This document shows, in pieces, positions 55,541-64,000 of a stretch of 64,000 bases of DNA (position 1 is the stretch's first letter; each line of letters begins with the position of its first letter). The stretch is taken from the NCBI GenBank assembly GCA_963662155.1, contig OY759268.1, positions 4,975,701 to 5,039,700 on the forward strand, written 5' to 3'. The position numbers were made by a program, and so were the translations under genes. This stretch comes from Lamellibrachia columna. Taxonomy: Eukaryota; Annelida; Polychaeta; Sabellida; Siboglinidae. The notes beneath the pieces are model-generated. The model was given only the letters and a program-made list of their open reading frames with translations, was not told the origin of the DNA and ran no database searches.

Positions 55541-58500
55541 ACCTTCCACACTTCCCCACTGCTGCGTGCCTTTGTCAGATCTTTCTTCCAACAGGAGGGA
55601 AACCCCTTCCACACTTCCCCACTGCCGCATGCCTTTGTCAGATCTTTCTTCCAACAGGAGGGAAACCCCTTCCACACTTCCCAACTGCTGCGTACCTTTG
55701 TCAAATCTTTCTTCCAACAGGAGGGAAACCCCTTCCACACTTCCCCACTGCTGCCTGCCTTTGTCAGATCTTTCTTCCAACAGGAGGGAAACCCCTTCCA
55801 CACTTCCCAACTGCTATGTGCCTTTGTCAAATCTTTCTTCCAACAGGAGGGAAACCCCTTCCACACTTCCCCACTGCTGCCTGCCTTTGTCAAATCTTTC
55901 TTCCAACAGGAGGGAAACCCCTTCCACACTTCCCCACTGCTGCCTGCCTTTGTCAGATCTTTCTTCCAACAGGAGGGACACCCCTTCCACACTTCCCAAC
56001 TGCTGCGTGCCTTTGTCAGATCTTTCTTCCAACAGGAGGGAAACCCCTTCCACACTTCCCAACTGCTGCGTGCCTTTGTCAGATCTTTCTTCCAACAGGA
56101 GGGAAACCCCTTCCACACTTCCCAACTGCTGTGTGCCTTTGTCAAATCTTTCTTCCAACAGGAGGGAAACCCCTTCCACACTTCACCACTGCTGCCTGCC
56201 TTTGTCAGATCTTTCTTCCAACAGGAGGGAAACCCCTTCCACACTTCCCCACTGCTGCCTGCCTTTGTCAGATCTTTCTTCCAACAGGAGGGAAACCCCT
56301 TCCACACTTCCCAACTGCTGCGTGCCTTTGTCAAATCTTTCTTCCAACACGAGGGAAACCCCTTCCACACTTCCCCACTGCTGCCTGCCTTTGTCAGATC
56401 TTTCTTCCAACAGGAGGGAAACCCCTTCCACACTTCCCAACTGCTGTGTGCCTTTGTCAAATCTTTCTTCCAACAGGAGGGAAACCCCTTCCACACTTCC
56501 CCACTGCTGCCTGCCTTTGTCAGATCTTTCTTCCAACAGGAGGGAAACCCCTTCCACACTTCCCAACTGCTGTGTGCCTTTGTCAGATCTTTCTTCCAAC
56601 AGGAGGGAAACCCCTTCCACACTTCCCAACTGCTGCGTGCCTTTGTCAGATCTTTCTTCCAACAGGAGGGAAACCCCTTCCACACTTCCCAACTGCTGTG
56701 TGCCTTTGTCAAATCTTTCTTCCAACAGGAGGGAAACCCCTTCCACACTTCCCCACTGCTGCCTGCCTTTGTCAGATCTTTCTTCCAACAGGAGGGAAAC
56801 CCCTTCCACACTTCCCCACTGCTGCCTGCCTTTGTCAGATCTTTCTTCCAACAGGAGGGAAACCCCTTCCACACTTCCCCACTGCCGCATGCCTTTGTCA
56901 GATCTTTCTTCCAACAGGAGGGAAACCCCTTCCACACTTCCCAACTGCTGCGTGCCTTTGTCAAATCTTTCTTCCAACAGGAGGGAAACCCCTTCCACAC
57001 TTCCCCACTGCTGCCTGCCTTTGTCAGATCTTTCTTCCAACAGGAGGGAAACCCCTTCCACACTTCCCCACTGCTGCCTGCCTTTGTCAGATCTTTCTTC
57101 CAACAGGAGGGAAACCCCTTCCACACTTCCCCACTGCTGCCTGCCTTTGTCAGATCTTTCTTCCAACAGGAGGGAAACCCCTTCCACACTTCCCAACTGC
57201 TGCGTGCCTTTGTCAGATCTTTCTTCCAACAGGAGGGAAACCCCTTCCACACTTCCCAACTGCTGCGTGCCTTTGTCAGATCTTTCTTCCAACAGGAGGG
57301 AAACCCCTTCCACACTTCCCAACTGCTGTGTGCCTTTGTCAAATCTTTCTTCCAACAGGAGGGAAACCCCTTCCACACTTCCCCACTGCTGCCTGCCTTT
57401 GTCAGATCTTTCTTCCAACAGGAGGGAAACCCCTCCCACACTTCCCCACTGCTGCCTGCCTTTGTCAGATCTTTCTTCCAACAGGAGGGAAACCCCTTCC
57501 ACACTTCCCCACTGCCGCATGCCTTTGTCAGATCTTTCTTCCAACAGGAGGGAAACCCCTTCCACACTTCCCCACTGCCGCATGCCTTTGTCAGATCTTT
57601 CTTCCAACAGGAGGGAAACCCCTTCCACACTTCCCAACTGCTGTGTGCCTTTGTCAAATCTTTCTTCCAACAGGAGGGAAACCCCTTCCACACTTCCCCA
57701 CTGCTGCCTGCCTTTGTCAGATCTTTCTTCCAACAGGAGGGAAACCCCTTCCACACTTCCCCACTGCTGCCTGCCTTTGTCAGATCTTTCTTCCAACAGG
57801 AGGGAAACCCCTTCCACACTTCCCAACTGCTGTGTGCCTTTGTCAAATCTTTCTTCCAACAGGAGGGAAACCCCTTCCACACTTCACCACTGCTGCCTGC
57901 CTTTGTCAGATCTTTCTTCCAACAGGAGGGAAACCCCTTCCACACTTCCCCACTGCTGCCTGCCTTTGTCAGATCTTTCTTCCAACAGGAGGGAAACCCC
58001 TTCCACACTTCCCAACTGCTGCGTGCCTTTGTCAAATCTTTCTTCCAACACGAGGGAAACCCCTTCCACACTTCCCCACTGCTGCCTGCCTTTGTCAGAT
58101 CTTTCTTCCAACAGGAGGGAAACCCCTTCCACACTTCCCAACTGCTGTGTGCCTTTGTCAAATCTGTCTTCCAACAGGAGGGAAACCCCTTCCACACTTC
58201 CCCACTGCTGCCTGCCTTTGTCAGATCTTTCTTCCAACAGGAGGGAAACCCCTTCCACACTTCCCCACTGCTGCCTGCCTTTGTCAGATCTTTCTTCCAA
58301 CAGGAGGGAAACCCCTTCCACACTTCCCAACTGCTGCGTGCCTTTGTCAGATCGTTCTTCCAACAGGAGGGAAACCCCTTCCACACTTCCCAACTGCTGC
58401 GTGCCTTTGTCAGATCTTTCTTCCAACAGGAGGGAAACCCCTTCCACACTTCCCAACTGCTGTGTGCCTTTGTCAAATCTTTCTTCCAACAGGAGGGAAA

Positions 58501-61500
58501 CCCCTTCCACACTTCCCCACTGCTGCCTGCCTTTGTCAGATCTTTCTTCCAACAGGAGGGAAACCCCTTCCACACTTCCCCACTGCTGCCTGCCTTTGTC
58601 AGATCTTTCTTCCAACAGGAGGGAAACCCCTTCCACACTTCCCCACTGCCGCATGCCTTTGTCAGATCTTTCTTCCAACAGGAGGGAAACCCCTTCCACA
58701 CTTCCCAACTGCTGTGTGCCTTTGTCAAATCTTTCTTCCAACAGGAGGGAAACCCCTTCCACACTTCCCCACTGCTGCCTGCCTTTGTCAGATCTTTCTT
58801 CCAACAGGAGGGAAACCCCTTCCACACTTCCCCACTGCTGCCTGCCTTTGTCAGATCTTTCTTCCAACAGGAGGGAAACCCCTTCCACACTTCCCAACTG
58901 CTGCGTGCCTTTGTCAGATCGTTCTTCCAACAGGAGGGAAACCCCTTCCACACTTCCCAACTGCTGCGTGCCTTTGTCAGATCTTTCTTCCAACAGGAGG
59001 GAAACCCCTTCCACACTTCCCAACTGCTGTGTGCCTTTGTCAAATCTTTCTTCCAACAGGAGGGAAACCCCTTCCACACTTCCCCACTGCTGCCTGCCTT
59101 TGTCAGATCTTTCTTCCAACAGGAGGGAAACCCCTTCCACACTTCCCCACTGCTGCCTGCCTTTGTCAAATCTTTCTTCCAACAGGAGGGAAACCCCTCC
59201 CACACTTCCCCACTGCTGCCTGCCTTTGTCAGATCTTTCTTCCAACAGGAGGGAAACCCCTTCCACACTTCCCAACTGCTGTGTGCCTTTGTCAAATCTT
59301 TCTTCCAACAGGAGGGAAACCCCTTCCACACTTCACCACTGCTGCCTGCCTTTGTCAGATCTTTCTTCCAACAGGAGGGAAACCCCTTCCACACTTCCCC
59401 ACTGCTGCCTGCCTTTGTCAGATCTTTCTTCCAACAGGAGGGAAACCCCTTCCACACTTCCCAACTGCTGCGTGCCTTTGTCAAATCTTTCTTCCAACAG
59501 GAGGGAAACCCCTTCCACACTTCCCCACTGCTGCCTGCCTTTGTCAGATCTTTCTTCCAACAGGAGGGAAACCCCTTCCACACTTCCCAACTGCTGTGTG
59601 CCTTTGTCAAATCTTTCTTCCAACAGGAGGGAAACCCCTTCCACACTTCCCCACTGCTGCCTGCCTTTGTCAGATCTTTCTTCCAACAGGAGGGAAACCC
59701 CTTCCACACTTCCCCACTGCTGCCTGCCTTTGTCAGATCTTTCTTCCAACAGGAGGGAAACCCCTTCCACACTTCCCAACTGCTGCGTGCCTTTGTCAGA
59801 TCGTTCTTCCAACAGGAGGGAAACCCCTTCCACACTTCCCAACTGCTGCGTGCCTTTGTCAGATCTTTCTTCCAACAGGAGGGAAACCCCTTCCACACTT
59901 CCCAACTGCTGTGTGCCTTTGTCAAATCTTTCTTCCAACAGGAGGGAAACCCCTTCCACACTTCCCCACTGCTGCCTGCCTTTGTCAGATCTTTCTTCCA
60001 ACAGGAGGGAAACCCCTTCCACACTTCCCCACTGCTGCCTGCCTTTGTCAAATCTTTCTTCCAACAGGAGGGAAACCCCTCCCACACTTCCCCACTGCTG
60101 CCTGCCTTTGTCAGATCTTTCTTCCAACAGGAGGGAAACCCCTTCCACACTTCCCCACTGCCGCATGCCTTTGTCAGATCTTTCTTCCAACAGGAGGGAA
60201 ACCCCTTCCACACTTCCCAACTGCTGTGTGCCTTTGTCAAATCTTTCTTCCAACAGGAGGGAAACCCCTTCCACACTTCCCCACTGCTGCCTGCCTTTGT
60301 CAGATCTTTCTTCCAACAGGAGGGAAACCCCTTCCACACTTCCCCACTGCTGCCTGCCTTTGTCAGATCTTTCTTCCAACAGGAGGGAAACCCCTTCCAC
60401 ACTTCCCCACTGCTGCCTGCCTTTGTCAGATCTTTCTTCCAACAGGAGGGAAACCCCTTCCACACTTCCCAACTGCTGCGTGCCTTTGTCAGATCTTTCT
60501 TCCAACAGGAGGGAAACCTCTTCCACACTTCCCAACTGCTGCGTGCCTTTGTCAGATCTTTCTTCCAACAGGAGGGAAACCCCTTCCACACTTCCCAACT
60601 GCTGTGTGCCTTTGTCAGATCTTTCTTCCAACAGGAGGGAAACCCCTTCCACACTTCCCCACTGCTGCCTGCCTTTGTCAGATCTTTCTTCCAACAGGAG
60701 GGAAACCCCTTCCACACTTCCCCACTGCTGCCTGCCTTTGTCAGATCTTTCTTCCAACAGGAGGGAAACCCCTTCCACACTTCCCCACTGCTGCCTGCCT
60801 TTGTCAGATCTTTCTTCCAACAGGAGGGAAACCCCTTCCACACTTCCCAACTGCTGCGTGCCTTTGTCAAATCTTTCTTCCAACACGAGGGAAACCCCTT
60901 CCACACTTCCCCACTGCTGCCTGCCTTTGTCAGATCTTTCTTCCAACAGGAGGGAAACCCCTTCCACACTTCCCAACTGCTGTGTGCCTTTGTCAAATCT
61001 TTCTTCCAACAGGAGGGAAACCCCTTCCACACTTCCCCACTGCTGCCTGCCTTTGTCAGATCTTTCTTCCAACAGGAGGGAAACCCCTTCCACACTTCCC
61101 CACTGCTGCCTGCCTTTGTCAGATCTTTCTTCCAACAGGAGGGAAACCCCTTCCACACTTCCCAATTGCTGCGTGCCTTTGTCAGATCGTTCTTCCAACA
61201 GGAGGGAAACCCCTTCCACACTTCCCAACTGCTGCGTGCCTTTGTCAGATCTTTCTTCCAACAGGAGGGAAACCCCTTCCACACTTCCCAACTGCTGTGT
61301 GCCTTTGTCAGATCTTTCTTCCAACAGGAGGGAAACCCCTTCCACACTTCCCAACTGCTGCGTGCCTTTGTCAGATCTTTCTTCCAACAGGAGGGAAACC
61401 CCTTCCACACTTCCCAACTGCTGTGTGCCTTTGTCAAATCTTTCTTCCAACAGGAGGGAAACCCCTTCCACACTTCCCCACTGCTGCCTGCCTTTGTCAG

Positions 61501-64000
61501 ATCTTTCTTCCAACAGGAGGGAAACCCCTTCCACACTTCCCCACTGCTGCCTGCCTTTGTCAGATCTTTCTTCCAACAGGAGGGAAACCCCTTCCACACT
61601 TCCCCACTGCCGCATGCCTTTGTCAGATCTTTCTTCCAACAGGAGGGAAACCCCTTCCACACTTCCCAACTGCTGCGTGCCTTTGTCAAATCTTTCTTCC
61701 AACAGGAGGGAAACCCCTTCCACACTTCCCCACTGCTGCCTGCCTTTGTCAGATCTTTCTTCCAACAGGAGGGAAACCCCTTCCACACTTCCCCACTGCT
61801 GCCTGCCTTTGTCAGATCTTTCTTCCAACAGGAGGGAAACCCCTTCCACACTTCCCCACTGCTGCCTGCCTTTGTCAGATCTTTCTTCCAACAGGAGGGA
61901 AACCCCTTCCACACTTCCCAACTGCTGCGTGCCTTTGTCAGATCTTTCTTCCAACAGGAGGGAAACCCCTTCCACACTTCCCAACTGCTGCGTGCCTTTG
62001 TCAGATCTTTCTTCCAACAGGAGGGAAACCCCTTCCACACTTCCCAACTGCTGTGTGCCTTTGTCAAATCTTTCTTCCAACAGGAGGGAAACCCCTTCCA
62101 CACTTCCCCACTGCTGCCTGCCTTTGTCAGATCTTTCTTCCAACAGGAGGGAAACCCCTCCCACACTTCCCCACTGCTGCCTGCCTTTGTCAGATCTTTC
62201 TTCCAACAGGAGGGAAACCCCTTCCACACTTCCCCACTGCCGCATGCCTTTGTCAGATCTTTCTTCCAACAGGAGGGAAACCCCTTCCACACTTCCCCAC
62301 TGCCGCATGCCTTTGTCAGATCTTTCTTCCAACAGGAGGGAAACCCCTTCCACACTTCCCAACTGCTGTGTGCCTTTGTCAAATCTTTCTTCCAACAGGA
62401 GGGAAACCCCTTCCACACTTCCCCACTGCTGCCTGCCTTTGTCAGATCTTTCTTCCAACAGGAGGGAAACCCCTTCCACACTTCCCCACTGCTGCCTGCC
62501 TTTGTCAGATCTTTCTTCCAACAGGAGGGAAACCCCTTCCACACTTCCCAACTGCTGTGTGCCTTTGTCAAATCTTTCTTCCAACAGGAGGGAAACCCCT
62601 TCCACACTTCACCACTGCTGCCTGCCTTTGTCAGATCTTTCTTCCAACAGGAGGGAAACCCCTTCCACACTTCCCCACTGCTGCCTGCCTTTGTCAGATC
62701 TTTCTTCCAACAGGAGGGAAACCCCTTCCACACTTCCCAACTGCTGCGTGCCTTTGTCAAATCTTTCTTCCAACACGAGGGAAACCCCTTCCACACTTCC
62801 CCACTGCTGCCTGCCTTTGTCAGATCTTTCTTCCAACAGGAGGGAAACCCCTTCCACACTTCCCAACTGCTGTGTGCCTTTGTCAAATCTGTCTTCCAAC
62901 AGGAGGGAAACCCCTTCCACACTTCCCCACTGCTGCCTGCCTTTGTCAGATCTTTCTTCCAACAGGAGGGAAACCCCTTCCACACTTCCCCACTGCTGCC
63001 TGCCTTTGTCAGATCTTTCTTCCAACAGGAGGGAAACCCCTTCCACACTTCCCAACTGCTGCGTGCCTTTGTCAGATCGTTCTTCCAACAGGAGGGAAAC
63101 CCCTTCCACACTTCCCAACTGCTGCGTGCCTTTGTCAGATCTTTCTTCCAACAGGAGGGAAACCCCTTCCACACTTCCCAACTGCTGTGTGCCTTTGTCA
63201 AATCTTTCTTCCAACAGGAGGGAAACCCCTTCCACACTTCCCCACTGCTGCCTGCCTTTGTCAGATCTTTCTTCCAACAGGAGGGAAACCCCTTCCACAC
63301 TTCCCCACTGCTGCCTGCCTTTGTCAGATCTTTCTTCCAACAGGAGGGAAACCCCTTCCACACTTCCCCACTGCCGCATGCCTTTGTCAGATCTTTCTTC
63401 CAACAGGAGGGAAACCCCTTCCACACTTCCCAACTGCTGTGTGCCTTTGTCAAATCTTTCTTCCAACAGGAGGGAAACCCCTTCCACACTTCCCCACTGC
63501 TGCCTGCCTTTGTCAGATCTTTCTTCCAACAGGAGGGAAACCCCTTCCACACTTCCCCACTGCTGTCTGCCTTTGTCAGATCTTTCTTCCAACAGGAGGG
63601 AAACCCCTTCCACACTTCCCAACTGCTGCGTGCCTTTGTCAGATCGTTCTTCCAACAGGAGGGAAACCCCTTCCACACTTCCCAACTGCTGCGTGCCTTT
63701 GTCAGATCTTTCTTCCAACAGGAGGGAAACCCCTTCCACACTTCCCAACTGCTGTGTGCCTTTGTCAAATCTTTCTTCCAACAGGAGGGAAACCCCTTCC
63801 ACACTTCCCCACTGCTGCCTGCCTTTGTCAGATCTTTCTTCCAACAGGAGGGAAACCCCTTCCACACTTCCCCACTGCTGCCTGCCTTTGTCAAATCTTT
63901 CTTCCAACAGGAGGGAAACCCCTCCCACACTTCCCCACTGCTGCCTGCCTTTGTCAGATCTTTCTTCCAACAGGAGGGAAACCCCTTCCACACTTCCCAA
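55541..64000 (-). repeat. 63-bp satellite, ~134 copies, continuing past the window
   Basis: Unit: ccttccacacttccccactg, then ctgcctgcctttgtcagatc, then tttcttccaacaggagggaaa. By eye there is no length change over 8.4 kb, and marker variants are always spaced by multiples of 63. Copies fall into a few types (CTGCC, CTGCG, CTGTG or CCGCA after the cccact; cagatc or caaatc). On the minus strand one frame is open for 2,862 codons (VWKGFPSCWKKDLTKAGSSG repeats) and a second is nearly open (SVEGVSLLLEERSDKGRQQW). No signal peptide, promoter or family is recognised. Coding status unknown. Confidence 0.95.

Overview
This is a stretch of animal nuclear DNA, most likely from an invertebrate. The evidence is consensus spliceosomal exon borders, decayed non-LTR retrotransposons and a Penelope-like element, a tRNA-derived SINE, hAT-like ends, long microsatellites, and very little open coding sequence. 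I see no bacterial operons, no CRISPR array and no rRNA or tRNA gene. A mollusc or similar lophotrochozoan would fit, but the sequence does not settle the phylum.

Layout. 0-2.9 kb is a tandem array of about 1.2-1.4 kb units. It ends at a 5'-truncated LINE on the minus strand (2.9-3.9 kb). A second array of about 2.1 kb units then runs to 11.6 kb. 12.5-12.8 kb holds about 100 bp of (TA)n and about 160 bp of (GCGT)n. 13-16 kb is the most gene-like unique DNA on the plus strand: paired octamer motifs, a possible two-exon short gene (14.09-15.46 kb), and a dense row of AGGTCA half-sites. 16.4-25.7 kb is a graveyard of a Penelope-like element and several LINEs. 28.0-31.0 kb is a 32-bp array broken by one short interspersed element.

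31.3-51.6 kb (minus strand) hides a broken-up alanyl-tRNA synthetase gene that no single long ORF reveals. Short exons with consensus splice borders and mostly matching phases encode, in order, the NAGMNQ / FKPLFLGT / QKC..GKHND / HHTFF catalytic segments, the linker, the VELCGGSH zinc segment, the C-Ala coiled coil and the terminal globular segment. It looks closest to the mitochondrial type (AARS2). The copy has two in-frame stops, a probable 1-nt frameshift and no visible N-terminal part of the editing domain. Two adjacent exons are duplicated inside a 2.53-kb tandem duplication. Its introns are packed with minisatellites of 23, 38, 41, 53, 57, 59, 69 and 88 bp.

53.9-54.5 kb is a CCAAT/ATTGG array. 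From 55.54 kb to the window end there are about 134 copies of a 63-bp unit with no visible length change. This leaves a 2,862-codon open frame and shows a 75-unit higher-order repeat.

The main theme is minisatellite birth. At least three arrays (76 bp at 16.65-17.07 kb, 60 bp at 24.66-25.30 kb, 59 bp at 33.1-33.44 kb) are in-place expansions of transposon coding sequence: the Penelope GIY-YIG domain, a LINE RT domain and a LINE C-terminus.
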